Positions 17,087 to 25,590 are shown, numbered from the stretch's first letter. The stretch is DNA of 49,245 bases from an uncultured Oscillospiraceae bacterium (GCA_934465295.1 CAKSKU010000018.1:1-49245); one strand, 5' to 3'. A program made the numbers and translations. The notes: a model not told the origin generated them from the sequence alone.

Positions 17087-18483
17087 TGAATGTATCGGAA
17101 GATATAAGCAGGGTCTTTCAGAAGAACGGAAATGCGGAGCTTCGGCGTTACTATGCTTCGGCTGAGAGCTGGCGGAGCATTTACAGCGGTGAGCCTGAAT
17201 GGAAAACTGTGAAAAAGTCGGGCTTATACCGAGGCGGCACACGGCGAATGAATATGCTCGGGACGGCAAAGGTGCTTTGCGACCGTTTTGCATCGGGGGT
17301 AATGGCGGAGAAGCCGAGCCTTGTTTTCGATGATGAAAAAGTCGGCGGTTATGTTGAAAAGGTGCTTGATGAGAGCGGCTTCTGGGCGAAGCTTACGGAG
17401 TGTTTGCCTTATGCATTTGCGATGGGAGGCTGTGTATTCCGACCGTACATAAACTCGGGGAAGATCGGCATTGACGTTGTTATCGGCGGCAGCTTTGTTC
17501 CGATCGAATGGGACGGGAACGGTATTGCGGCGGCTTGTTTCCGCAGTTCGTTGGTGAAAAACGGTTCACGCTACACCTTGCTTGAAAAGCGTGGAAACGA
17601 AAACGGCGTGGCTGTTTCGGAACACAGGCTTTTCTGCGCAAAGGACGGGTCGGCATACGAAGCTTCGGCGGAATGTTCGCTTTCGGAGGTTTATCCCGAG
17701 CTTAAAGCAAGGGTGAAATATGACGGCGTTGACGGGAATTTATTCTCGGTATTCAAGGTATTCGGGGCGAACAATCTTTATCCCGAAATTCCGCTCGGCA
17801 TATCCGTATTTGCAAATGCTTCGGACACGCTTCGGGCGCTTGATGTTGCATTTGACAGCTTTGCGAGGGAGTTCATTCTCGGCAAGAAGAGGATAATCGT
17901 ACCGAGCAGCTGTGTTCAGACGGTGGTTGACATTGCAACGGGTGAACAGCGGCAGTATTTTGATGCTGATGATGAGGCTTATGTTGCACTCAAATGCGAT
18001 GAGGAGAGCGAGCTGAAAATAACCGACAACACGGTGGAGCTTCGTGTGGACGAGCATATCAAGGCGATAAATGCGCTGTTGAACATACTGTGTTTTCAGA
18101 CGGGGTTATCGTCGGGGACGTTCTCCTTTGATGCGAACGAGGGTGTAAAGACTGCTACGGAGATAATCTCCCGTGACAGCAGGACGGCTGAAACGATCCG
18201 TGTTCAGCAGGGTGCGCTCGGCGGTGCGATAGCGGAGCTTGTGCGTGAAGTTGCGGAGCTTGGGGTATATCTTGGGGAGCTTGACAAAGCCGAAACGGCG
18301 GTTCGGGTGCTTTGGCAGGACGGCATCATCACGGACGAGAACACGCTCATCGAGAACAGTGTGAAGCTTGTGCAGAGCGGCTTGAAGTCGAGGGTAACGG
18401 CGATAATGGAACTGCAGAGATGCAGCTACGAGGACGCTGTGAAAGAGTACGGGCGCATTATAAAAGAGGAAAGGGGCAATTAA
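17086..18483 (+). CDS. Phage portal protein
   Basis: The ATG at 17086 overlaps the terminase stop (TGATG). The 465-residue protein fits SPP1-type portals by size and by features such as RRMNMLGTAKVLCDRFASGVMAEKPSL near residue 50 and FQTGLSSGTFSFDANEGVKTATEI near residue 340, the long-helix region lining the channel. The portal dodecamer sits at one capsid vertex as the DNA entry and exit channel and binds the terminase. Next gene after 2 bases. Confidence 0.88.
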   Translation: MNVSEDISRVFQKNGNAELRRYYASAESWRSIYSGEPEWKTVKKSGLYRGGTRRMNMLGTAKVLCDRFASGVMAEKPSLVFDDEKVGGYVEKVLDESGFWAKLTECLPYAFAMGGCVFRPYINSGKIGIDVVIGGSFVPIEWDGNGIAAACFRSSLVKNGSRYTLLEKRGNENGVAVSEHRLFCAKDGSAYEASAECSLSEVYPELKARVKYDGVDGNLFSVFKVFGANNLYPEIPLGISVFANASDTLRALDVAFDSFAREFILGKKRIIVPSSCVQTVVDIATGEQRQYFDADDEAYVALKCDEESELKITDNTVELRVDEHIKAINALLNILCFQTGLSSGTFSFDANEGVKTATEIISRDSRTAETIRVQQGALGGAIAELVREVAELGVYLGELDKAETAVRVLWQDGIITDENTLIENSVKLVQSGLKSRVTAIMELQRCSYEDAVKEYGRIIKEERGN

Positions 18484-18485
18484 AA

Positions 18486-18875
18486 ATGGAAGAAAACATT
18501 CTTGAAAATGTTGTGGAGGAAGTTCCCGAAAATGCGGAAGAAAGTGCTTCGTCCGAAACGGTTTTGAATGGGGAAAATATTCCGAATGAGAACGTTCCGA
18601 GCGAGCGTGAGCAGGCTTTGGAGGACAAGCTTTTCTGCATACAGAGCGGCGTTCCCGAGGAGAACTGCGATGTGGTCATTGCGGCGGCTTCGGCTATGGG
18701 GAAGTCGGACAGAAAGGCGGCTATTGCGGAAGTTCTGGAGAAGTTCCCGTTTTTCAAGCCTATGCGTGAGGAACGCAGCGGCATTACCACAGGTGTACAC
18801 ATTGAGGGTGTACAGAGTTCGGTGCTTTCGGGTGTGGAAGAGGCATTTTTTGCGGCTAATCCCGATTGCAGATAA
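18486..18875 (+). CDS. Probable phage scaffold protein
   Basis: The ATG at 18486 follows AGGAAAGGGGC. The 129-residue protein is very acidic in its first half (EENILENVVEEVPENAEE) and predicted helical, with a C-terminal part of mixed character. Position between portal and capsid, small size and charge are typical of scaffold proteins that shape the procapsid and are then lost. No sequence motif confirms this. Confidence 0.7.
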   Translation: MEENILENVVEEVPENAEESASSETVLNGENIPNENVPSEREQALEDKLFCIQSGVPEENCDVVIAAASAMGKSDRKAAIAEVLEKFPFFKPMREERSGITTGVHIEGVQSSVLSGVEEAFFAANPDCR

Positions 18876-18911
18876 ACAACACAACTATTTAAATCTATGG
18901 AGGAAAAAATT

Positions 18912-19769
18912 ATGGCAGAACTTATTACAAATCGTTATTCACAGCTTGTTGATGCGAAGCTTCGTGCTACGCTCGTTACGCAGGACAACTACATTTTCAA
19001 CACGGTTCATGAGGGCAACGGCGTTGGCGGTGCGGTGATAATCCCCGTTCGTGACACTGAGGTCGAGGTGAAGGCTTACGACAAGGCGAACGGTGCGGCG
19101 CTCTCTTCGGGTGCGACAAGCTATCACACGCTGCTTATGTCCAATGATGAGGCTGTGAACGAGCTTATTGACGGTTACGATGCGGCGGCTCTTCCCGATG
19201 ATGTTGTTGCGGAGCGACTTGCATCGGCAGGCTACACGCTTGGACTTTCGATGGACAGAAAATCTGTTAAGGCGCTTGAAACTACCGAGGGTGTAAAGGT
19301 TTGCGATGTCAAGACAGCCTGCACAAGCTCAAACGCTTACAGCACTGTTGCAAAGGCGAGAACCTACCTTTCGAGAAAGGGTGTTCCTGCGGCGAACCGC
19401 TGGCTCATCGCTTCGCCCGAATTTATGGAGGTCATCATGCAGGACGAGAAGTTCATCCGCAGCGGTGATCTTTCGCAGGAGCTTGTAAAGGCAGGCTGTG
19501 TTGGCAGGATCGCAGGCTTCAACGTATTTGAATCGAACAATCTTATGTTTGAGGATACAAAGACGGTGGCAGGCAAAAAGACGACTACCGAATTTATCTG
19601 CGGTCACCCGAACTGGTGTCATCGTGTATGCGAATGGGCAGTTCCCGTTGCGGTAAATCCGATAGCGGACGGTGTTCACATCGGTGCGGCGGCTGTTCAG
19701 GGCAGAAAGGTTTACGCTGTTCATATTTCTAAGCCTGAGACGGTTTATGTAAAGAGAACAGAGGCATAA
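18912..19769 (+). CDS. Phage major capsid protein
   Basis: The ATG at 18912 follows GGAGG. The 285-residue protein has the layout of small HK97-fold coat proteins: an N-terminal arm (ELITNRYSQLVDAKLRATL), an extended loop (GGAVIIPVRDTEVEVKAYDK), a helical A-domain region (PAANRWLIASPEFMEVIMQD) and a C-terminal hydrophobic sheet. No protease gene is nearby, so maturation cleavage is not expected. Confidence 0.85.
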   Translation: MAELITNRYSQLVDAKLRATLVTQDNYIFNTVHEGNGVGGAVIIPVRDTEVEVKAYDKANGAALSSGATSYHTLLMSNDEAVNELIDGYDAAALPDDVVAERLASAGYTLGLSMDRKSVKALETTEGVKVCDVKTACTSSNAYSTVAKARTYLSRKGVPAANRWLIASPEFMEVIMQDEKFIRSGDLSQELVKAGCVGRIAGFNVFESNNLMFEDTKTVAGKKTTTEFICGHPNWCHRVCEWAVPVAVNPIADGVHIGAAAVQGRKVYAVHISKPETVYVKRTEA

Positions 19770-19796
19770 AAAAGCAAAGTTTACGTCCACGCTTTT

Positions 19797-19961
19797 TAAA
19801 GGGTGGTGGGTGTCCAGAGGGCAAAGCCCTTGGTCGCACTCCGCAGAGTGCGAAACTCCCCTACACGAAGGCGCTCTGCAAGGGGTGAATTAAAAAACAG
19901 TCCGGTGGACTGTTTTTTAAGAGGGGACGCTCTGCAAGAGAGAGCGTCCCCTAACTTGGGG
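19797..19961. repeat. Dispersed palindromic repeat inside the phage operon
   Basis: The region is a string of hairpins: AGGGCAAAGCCCT, GCACTCCGCAGAGTGC, AAAAAACAGTCC/GGACTGTTTTTT and GGGGACGCTCT/AGAGCGTCCCC. The unit with 'CCGCAGA(G)...GCGAAACTCCC' is shared with both arms of the 10561-11425 inverted repeat. It is non-coding. Confidence 0.75.
19892..19918. terminator. Perfect hairpin terminator within the phage operon
   Basis: AAAAAACAGTCC (19892-19903) pairs perfectly with GGACTGTTTTTT (19907-19918) around a 3-base loop, with T runs in either direction. It would reduce read-through from capsid to connector genes. Confidence 0.75.
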
Positions 19962-20041
19962 AGAACTTGTATTTTAACGAACAAGCAATAACTTTTGGCA
20001 ATTAAGGCGTAAACGTAAAAATACGAAAGGAGGTGATCCAT

Positions 20042-20428
20042 ACGGCTTATGCTGACGTAAACAAATACATGGAGCGGCAGTCGGAGATCGGCGAAGATGA
20101 AGCGAAAAAGCTCATAGAAAAAGCGGAGGAAGCGGTCGGATTTATGACAGGGTTTGCCGCAGAAAAGCGAGGTCCGGAGAGCTTTTCCGCATTTGAAAAG
20201 GATATGCTTGAAAGGGCTGTATTTGCGCAGGCAGACTACATTCTTGAAAATGGGGGAAGCGTTGAGGACAGCTCGGGCGAGCCTGTTTCGGTGACTATCG
20301 GGAGCTTTTCATACAGCTACGGGACGGCATCGGCGGCTAAAGGCTCATCGCAGAGCGGATTTTCAAGGGCGGCTTTGGGGTATCTTGAAGCGGCAGGTTT
20401 TTTATCGAGAAGAATTGGGGTGATGTAA
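20042..20428 (+). CDS. Phage head-tail connector protein, apparent ACG start
   Basis: The protein reads (T/M)AYADVNKYME... and is about 128 residues, like gp6-type connectors of clostridial phages, which I recall starting M-A-Y-A-D. The codon at the expected Met is ACG (20042-20044). A GTG at 20033 overlaps the ribosome site itself, and the next ATG (20069) would lose nine residues. The site AAAGGAGGTGATCC (20026-20039) is complementary over 14 bases to the end of 16S rRNA, with 8 bases from GGAGG to the ACG. Two helices (KKLIEKAEEAVGFMTG, FEKDMLERAVFAQADYI) fit the connector fold. Confidence 0.8.
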   Translation, partial: TAYADVNKYMERQSEIGEDEAKKLIEKAEEAVGFMTGFAAEKRGPESFSAFEKDMLERAVFAQADYILENGGSVEDSSGEPVSVTIGSFSYSYGTASAAKGSSQSGFSRAALGYLEAAGFLSRRIGVM

Positions 20429-20430
20429 AA

Positions 20431-20781
20431 ATGAGAAGGATCCCGAGATTCCTGCTTATTCACAGGGCGAAGCTTTACGAGGGTAAAAGCGGCGGATTTT
20501 TTGCGGCGGAGCAGGCTGAACCGACGGAGCTGAGCTTTATCCGCATCGACTATGCGGCGAAGATAAACCGTGACGGTGTAAGGGGGTTCAACGACAAGGC
20601 ATCGGGGGACGCAAAGCTGTTTTATGACTGCGGAAACAGCCTGCCTTTGGGTGTGGAATTCCGCATCGGGCAAAGAGTTGTTTTTTCGGGAAAAAGCTTT
20701 TCGGTGAGCGGTGTGAGCGTGCTTTACGGGCGAAATTCTCCGCATCACATTGAGGTGACATTGGAGGAGGTTGGGATATGA
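20431..20781 (+). CDS. Phage minor capsid / head-closure protein
   Basis: The 116-residue protein sits 2 bases after the connector and has the basic start and beta-rich body (VEFRIGQRVVFSGKSFSVSGV) of putative minor capsid or head-completion proteins in Firmicute phages. It ends in ATGA overlap with the next gene. Assignment rests mostly on position and size. Confidence 0.65.
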   Translation: MRRIPRFLLIHRAKLYEGKSGGFFAAEQAEPTELSFIRIDYAAKINRDGVRGFNDKASGDAKLFYDCGNSLPLGVEFRIGQRVVFSGKSFSVSGVSVLYGRNSPHHIEVTLEEVGI

Positions 20782-21161
20782 GCATTGCGGAGGAGATCGT
20801 TTGCAGGATAGGCGAAAGGTGCGGAAAAGAGCCGTCTGTACGGCTTTCGGCATCGGGCGGAACTGCGTTTTATCCCGTTTCGGACAAGCTTAAGGCGGCA
20901 TTCCTTGACGGCGGTGAGCTTCGTGAAATGGCAGTGAGGGTGAAGCTCAAGGGTGAAGTTCCGAGTGGGCTTTTTTCTGCGGCGGAGAAGTTTTGCGGTG
21001 ACATTTGCGGTATTGGGGACATAGTTGGGGGAACGTACCGTGTTGTAAGGCTTGCGCCGTCTGAGCGTCCTTCAATGGAAAGCTGTGCGGAGAACGGAAT
21101 GAGCATTGTTTCGTTCGTGCTGGCGGCTGAATACATACTTGAAAAGGGGGCGGCGGAATGA
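20778..21161 (+). CDS. Phage minor capsid / tail-completion protein
   Basis: The 127-residue protein overlaps both neighbours by 4 bases. Its position corresponds to the minor capsid or tail-terminator slot. The sequence is mixed alpha/beta (EIVCRIGERCGKEP, then DIVGGTYRVVRLAPSERP). No distinctive motif. The major tail-tube gene would normally follow, but a distal-tail-like gene comes next. Confidence 0.6.
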   Translation: MSIAEEIVCRIGERCGKEPSVRLSASGGTAFYPVSDKLKAAFLDGGELREMAVRVKLKGEVPSGLFSAAEKFCGDICGIGDIVGGTYRVVRLAPSERPSMESCAENGMSIVSFVLAAEYILEKGAAE

Positions 21162-22015
21162 GGATAGTTTACACGGCGGCTTCGGGGGAGAGCATCGATC
21201 TTTCGAGGGGGCTTATCCGTGCGGTTTCGGTGAGCGGTATCTTCCCCGAGAGAAGCATTGACATTGAGGAGAGCGGCACGGTCGGGGGAAGCTTTATTTC
21301 CGAGCGGCGAGGTGTCAGGAAGATAAAGCTTCGCACTGTGATATGCGGTGATATCGGTCGCTCGCAGGAAATAATTTCGGAAATTTTCGGCTTTTCGGGA
21401 ATGGGAAAGCTGACGTTTTCGGACGGTGGAAAAAGCATCGGGATCGGCTGTTATTCCGAGGGAGTTTCGGCGGAAAGCACGGACGGGACGAACTATGCTG
21501 AGATGAGCTTTTTATGCCCGAATCCGTTCTTTGAAAAGAGCGGCGGTTCGGAGGTCTATGTTCAGCTTTGCGGTTCATCGGGGGTATGGGAATTCGATGA
21601 CTGGGAGCTGAGCGAGGGTGATGAGACGGAGCTTTCGTCAATACTTTCGGGGAACTCGGCTTTTGTACCGAATGACGGCGGTTTTGAGACGGGGTGCATT
21701 ATCACGGCGGAGGTATTGAGTGCTGTTTCGGAGATACGTGCTGTGAATGTCGGGACTAAGGAATTCATCGGTGTCAAAGGTGATTTTTCGGCAGGGGACA
21801 TTGTGATCTTCCGATGCATTGACGGTGAAAAGGGTATTTTTCTTTCGAGTACGCAGGACAATGCGAAGTCAGAGGACATCACGCATCGGATAATATGGGG
21901 TTCGGGCTTTTTTAAGATAGCGCCGAACGGTACGAGGATACGTGTCCTGACCGATACTGTCGGAATGAACATATCGGCGCACATCAGCTTAAAGGAATAT
22001 TCGGAGGGGTTCTGA
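21158..22015 (+). CDS. Phage distal tail (Dit)-like protein
   Basis: The 285-residue protein has an N-terminal beta domain (GLIRAVSVSGIFPERSIDIEE, then RRGVRKIKLRTVI) and a later galectin-like beta region, the two-domain layout of siphophage Dit proteins that form the ring at the tail tip. CPNPFFEKS around residue 125 is typical of the family junction. It overlaps the previous gene by ATGA, so no tail-tube, chaperone or tape-measure gene intervenes. Confidence 0.75.
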   Translation: MRIVYTAASGESIDLSRGLIRAVSVSGIFPERSIDIEESGTVGGSFISERRGVRKIKLRTVICGDIGRSQEIISEIFGFSGMGKLTFSDGGKSIGIGCYSEGVSAESTDGTNYAEMSFLCPNPFFEKSGGSEVYVQLCGSSGVWEFDDWELSEGDETELSSILSGNSAFVPNDGGFETGCIITAEVLSAVSEIRAVNVGTKEFIGVKGDFSAGDIVIFRCIDGEKGIFLSSTQDNAKSEDITHRIIWGSGFFKIAPNGTRIRVLTDTVGMNISAHISLKEYSEGF

Positions 22016-23098
22016 TTGGACGTTTATATTTATGAAGTCAGCGAGGGGGAGTATCTTCGCTTGCTCGGGGTGACGGACAGGATCATAAAATTTGAGGTGG
22101 AGAGGCTTTTATGCGGCGGTGACAGGCTCGGGGCGGTTTTTGCTTCGGGCGGGAGCGGTGAAAAGCTGATAAAGCCTGAGAGGATAATTGAGATACCCGA
22201 GGTATTTTCGGGACTTATCACGGGGATAAAGATGTCGGACGGCGGTGGAAAAATTGAAGTGAGTGCGGTATCATTTTCGGGATTGCTTTCACGGCGCATT
22301 CTTTCGGAGTATGCGGGCGGTGACAGCTTTATGACTATCATTGAGAAGAACTGCGGAGCTTCGGCAGGCGAAAAGAGGGCTTTTCCGAACACGTTCGTTG
22401 ACAAGACGGCGGACTGTTTATTTGTGCCGACGGATGCATATTTAAAGCGGAGTCTTTCACGCTCTGCGGCGGCTGTTATCGGGAAGGATTTTCGGATATG
22501 CTCGGAGATAGTTCACGATGGAGTTGGAGCGAAGATACGTTTATACGGGCGTTATGCCATTGACAGGAGCGTTGGTTCGGGAACGGCACTGCCGATGATA
22601 CTTTCGTCCGAATATGAAACGCTCGGACGGCAGAGCTATTCTTACAGCGAATCGGGTGAGGTCAGCGGAGCGTACATTTACACTACGGAAAGGCGCAATT
22701 CGGACGGCAAAATCGGCTGTGAGGAATGGTCGGAATATTTCGGCGAAGCTTCGGGTTTCGGGCGATGCGAGGAGGCTTACGAGATCGAGCCGGTGGTATA
22801 TTATAAGGCGGTGGCGGCAGGCGAGAGCATCGTTTACAAGGTGGAGCTTGACTATCCTGCGACAAAGGCGGCGGCTGAGGATATGTTCGCTTCGAGATAT
22901 ACGCCGCCGAGCGAGGTGATCTCAGCTTCGCTCGGGAAAGGCTTGGCGGCGGCTTTGCACTCGGGTGAATTCGGGGTCGGCGACAGGGTGACACTTTATC
23001 CCGATGAGGGCGGAGAAGGCACGAGGAGGATAATGAAGATCGCTGAAAAATATGAAGGCGGCGGTTTTACGGTATCGGTCAATCTTGATAAAATTTAA
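22016..23098 (+). CDS. Phage tail hub protein, ReqiPepy6 Gp37-like
   Basis: The start is a TTG directly after the previous stop, with GGAGGGG 7 bases upstream. The 360-residue protein fits the Gp37/Tal-type hub of Firmicute siphophages: FEVERLLCGGDRLGAVF, then IIEIPEVFSGLITGIK, and a C-terminal LGKGLAAALHSGEFGVGDRVTLY segment. Such hubs sit below Dit and contact host receptors through a fibre or baseplate. Confidence 0.75.
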   Translation: MDVYIYEVSEGEYLRLLGVTDRIIKFEVERLLCGGDRLGAVFASGGSGEKLIKPERIIEIPEVFSGLITGIKMSDGGGKIEVSAVSFSGLLSRRILSEYAGGDSFMTIIEKNCGASAGEKRAFPNTFVDKTADCLFVPTDAYLKRSLSRSAAAVIGKDFRICSEIVHDGVGAKIRLYGRYAIDRSVGSGTALPMILSSEYETLGRQSYSYSESGEVSGAYIYTTERRNSDGKIGCEEWSEYFGEASGFGRCEEAYEIEPVVYYKAVAAGESIVYKVELDYPATKAAAEDMFASRYTPPSEVISASLGKGLAAALHSGEFGVGDRVTLYPDEGGEGTRRIMKIAEKYEGGGFTVSVNLDKI

Positions 23099-23109
23099 GG
23101 GGGAATAAA

Positions 23110-24078
23110 ATGTCAAACGAATACGGATTTTTTGCTTCAAAGGAACACGACAGACGCTACTCGGCTGATGATTTCAGCGCATTTTTCGGGGACTTTTTTA
23201 CGAACGGTGTTCTGGGTTCGGACACGAATTCGCTTAAAGTTTCGGCGGTCTGTGATATGAACATTTCGATAGCTTCGGGTACGGCTTACATCAACGGGCA
23301 CTGGTACCGCAAGTCGAGTGCGCAGGTGCTTTCGCTCGGTGATTCGGACACTGCTTACGGCAGGGTCGATGCTGTTGTGATACGCTGCGATCTTGAAAAG
23401 AGAATGGTTTATCCTTTCATTATTGAGGGTGAGCCTGCGGAAGCGCCTGTACAGCCTTTGCCCGTGCGCAATGAGAAATGCTATGATCTTGTGCTTGCGT
23501 ATATTGATGTTGCGGCGAACTGTGTTGAGGTGACTGCGGCTGATATTACAGACAAGCGTGGTTTTGACGATGTTTGCGGATTCGTGACGAGTGCGATAGA
23601 TCATATTGACACAAGGGGACTTTTCAAGCAGTATGAAGCGCAGTGGGAGCTTTTAAAGGCAGGCTGTGCGCAGGATTCGGCGGCGGTGATAGCGGCTTGG
23701 AGCAAGCTTATTGCTGTGAAAACCATCAACGGAATTGTGCCGACAGATGGTGAGGTAACGCTTACGCAGAGTCTTATCCCGTCGGACGGAACAGCTTATC
23801 AGATGCCGTACTATGTACAAAAGGGATCAGTTGCAATGACTACCAACACATTCAAAGGTATTCAGATCACGTTTCCCGTTCCGTTTAAAACACCTCCGCT
23901 GCTTTTATTGTCGGTCGAGGATAGCAAATATACAAATGATTACAGAAGTGAAGCTGTTGCTTTTGATGCGCTGAGTGGAACGGGGGCTAAGATACGAGCT
24001 TGGGCTGTGAACAATGACGGCATTAGAGATTTGAAATGTACGGTCCACTGGATGGCTTTCGGAGAAAAAGAGGTGTAA
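23110..24078 (+). CDS. Phage baseplate / receptor-binding protein
   Basis: The ATG follows GGGGGAA. The N-terminal ~150 residues (YGFFASKEHDRRYSADDFSAFF, GTAYINGHWYRKS, TAYGRVDAVVIRCDLEKR) are the upper-baseplate/appendage module common in clostridial phages. A helical linker and a C-terminal beta domain (TFKGIQITFPVPFKTPPLLLLS) resembling fibre-tip or lectin-like domains follow. It probably binds the cell surface. Confidence 0.75.
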   Translation: MSNEYGFFASKEHDRRYSADDFSAFFGDFFTNGVLGSDTNSLKVSAVCDMNISIASGTAYINGHWYRKSSAQVLSLGDSDTAYGRVDAVVIRCDLEKRMVYPFIIEGEPAEAPVQPLPVRNEKCYDLVLAYIDVAANCVEVTAADITDKRGFDDVCGFVTSAIDHIDTRGLFKQYEAQWELLKAGCAQDSAAVIAAWSKLIAVKTINGIVPTDGEVTLTQSLIPSDGTAYQMPYYVQKGSVAMTTNTFKGIQITFPVPFKTPPLLLLSVEDSKYTNDYRSEAVAFDALSGTGAKIRAWAVNNDGIRDLKCTVHWMAFGEKEV

Positions 24079-24080
24079 AA

Positions 24081-24335
24081 ATGGTAAAGCAGATAAAGAT
24101 CAATGAGGATAATGTTGTAGAGCTTTGCAGCATCGGCGGCTTTATTGAGGGCGGGATCGATGTTGATGCAATTCCCGATGAGGTGATGGCTTGCCCTGCG
24201 AAGTGGAAGTTTGAGAGTGGAGATTTTGCTCCGAATGAAGCTTACGCCGAGCCTGCGGAGGAGGAAGAATTAACGCTCGGCGATCTTGCTCTTGCGGTGG
24301 CGGAGCTTGCGAAAATGATATGCGGAGGTGAATAA
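24081..24335 (+). CDS. Small phage protein, unknown
   Basis: The ATG at 24081 gives 84 acidic residues; upstream codons in frame belong to the end of the fibre gene. An N-terminal beta segment (KQIKINEDNVVELCSIGGFIEGG) and a C-terminal helix (TLGDLALAVAELAKMI) are visible. Small proteins of this kind follow fibre genes in many prophages. Function unknown. Confidence 0.7.
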   Translation: MVKQIKINEDNVVELCSIGGFIEGGIDVDAIPDEVMACPAKWKFESGDFAPNEAYAEPAEEEELTLGDLALAVAELAKMICGGE

Positions 24336-24338
24336 AAA

Positions 24339-24455
24339 ATGGTGAAAATTTATGTTATGCTCATACTTTCGGGGACAAAGTCGCTTGATAATGTTCCCGA
24401 GAAGTGGAGAGATGAAGTAACAAAGGTTCTGGAGGGCAAAAATGAGGATAGATGA
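24339..24455 (+). CDS. CD1375/XkdX-like small phage protein
   Basis: The 38-residue protein starts MVKIYVMLILSGTKSLDNVP and continues EKWRDEVTKVLEG. This is the short pattern of CD1375/XkdX-type proteins found between fibre and lysis genes in clostridial prophages. GGAGGTG lies 10 bases before its ATG, and it overlaps the amidase start by 14 bases. Confidence 0.75.
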   Translation: MVKIYVMLILSGTKSLDNVPEKWRDEVTKVLEGKNEDR

Positions 24456-25158
24456 CGCTTTGCTTACGCCGAACAAATTCAGCCGACCTCAGATACCGCT
24501 CAAAAGCGTGAAAAAGGTGGTTCTGCATTACGTCGGAAACCCGAAAAGCTCGGCTATGGCGAACAGGAATTACTTTGAAAATCAGAAAAACGGCGGCAGG
24601 TATGTTTCTTCGCATTATATCGTGGGGTTAGAAGGGGAAATACTGCGGTGTGTGCCTGAAAACGAGGTTGCTTACTGCTCAAACTCGGCGAATTCGTACA
24701 GTATCAGCATTGAATGCTGTCATCCCGATGCTACGGGCAAATTTACCGATGCTGCGACTGCTTCGGCAGCGGAGCTTTGCGCTTATCTGCTTAAAAAGTA
24801 CGGGCTGAAAGTAGATGACCTTATACGGCATTATGACGTGACCGGTAAACAGTGTCCGCTTTGGTTTGTGCCTACGAAGTATCAGTCGGAAGCCGTTGCG
24901 AATGCTCGCTGGGCTGGTTTCAAGGCTTTGGTTTCGCAGAAAATGGGGAGCGAGTTTCTTATACGGGTGAAGGATGAGGAGCTTAATATTCGTGCGAATG
25001 TCGGCATCGGAAGTGCTGTTGTGGGGAAGCTCAAAAAGGGTGAGGTTTACACGATAACGGAGGTTCGGCTTTACGGGAAGGTGCCTTGGGGGCGGCTGAA
25101 AAGCGGTGCGGGCTGGGTAAGTCTTTTGCCGAAATATGCGGAGGAGGTGAAAAAATGA
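24442..25158 (+). CDS. Endolysin: N-acetylmuramoyl-L-alanine amidase with SH3 domain
   Basis: Residues ~20-145 form an amidase_2 (PGRP-type) domain with zinc ligands His29 (VVLHYVG), His130 and Cys138 (IRHYDVTGKQCP), and a Glu at ISIECC. Residues ~170-235 are a bacterial SH3 domain (LNIRANVGIGSAVVGKLKKGE) that would bind the wall. No signal peptide, so release depends on the holin that follows with an ATGA overlap. It cuts the bond between muramic acid and L-alanine in peptidoglycan. Confidence 0.9.
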   Translation: MRIDDALLTPNKFSRPQIPLKSVKKVVLHYVGNPKSSAMANRNYFENQKNGGRYVSSHYIVGLEGEILRCVPENEVAYCSNSANSYSISIECCHPDATGKFTDAATASAAELCAYLLKKYGLKVDDLIRHYDVTGKQCPLWFVPTKYQSEAVANARWAGFKALVSQKMGSEFLIRVKDEELNIRANVGIGSAVVGKLKKGEVYTITEVRLYGKVPWGRLKSGAGWVSLLPKYAEEVKK

Positions 25159-25541
25159 GTGATGCTGTAAAGAGTGTAACTGCGGCGGTCTGTGCGCTGT
25201 TCGGGTATTTATTCGGGGCGTTTGACGGAATGATGACGGCACTGATAACGCTTATCGTGCTTGACTACATAACTGGGATAATTGCGGCTGTGGTCGAGAA
25301 AAAGCTGAGTTCCGAGGTCGGGGCAAGGGGCATTGCGAAGAAGGTTATAATGCTGCTTGTGGTGGCTGTGGCGAACATTGCGGACAGGGACATTATCGGT
25401 GAGGGAAATGTTCTGCGGAGCGTTACGGCGATGTTCTACATTGCGAACGAAGGGATAAGCCTGCTTGAAAACGGTGCACGGCTTGGCGTTCCGATGCCGA
25501 AGAAGCTTATTGATGTTTTAGCGCAGCTTAAAAAAGAATAA
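25155..25541 (+). CDS. Phage holin (toxin secretion/phage lysis family)
   Basis: The ATG at 25155 follows GGAGGTG; the longer open frame upstream lies in the amidase gene. The 128-residue membrane protein has three hydrophobic segments and the family signature LIVLDYITGIIAA near residue 38, then ARGIAKKVIMLLVVAVAN and IANEGISLLENG. Holins of this family (phage_holin_4) permeabilise the membrane so the endolysin can reach the wall. Confidence 0.9.
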   Translation: MSDAVKSVTAAVCALFGYLFGAFDGMMTALITLIVLDYITGIIAAVVEKKLSSEVGARGIAKKVIMLLVVAVANIADRDIIGEGNVLRSVTAMFYIANEGISLLENGARLGVPMPKKLIDVLAQLKKE

Positions 25542-25548
25542 AAGGCTT

Positions 25549-25590
25549 AGAGCCGCACTATTCCGAAAGATGACGGAATAGTGCGGCTCT
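25549..25590. terminator. Bidirectional terminator between holin and spoIIID
   Basis: AGAGCCGCACTATTCCG (25549-25565) pairs perfectly with CGGAATAGTGCGGCTCT (25574-25590), followed by TATTTTTT on the plus strand. It closes the phage operon and touches the spoIIID stop codon. Confidence 0.92.

Noticed and set aside
19803..20041. Short frames across the capsid-connector gap
   Set aside because: The gap is a hairpin repeat; both frames are low-complexity translations of palindromes.
15403..25541. Tailocin (phage-tail bacteriocin)
   Set aside because: Terminase, portal and capsid genes are present and the tail-tube genes are missing, the opposite of a tailocin.
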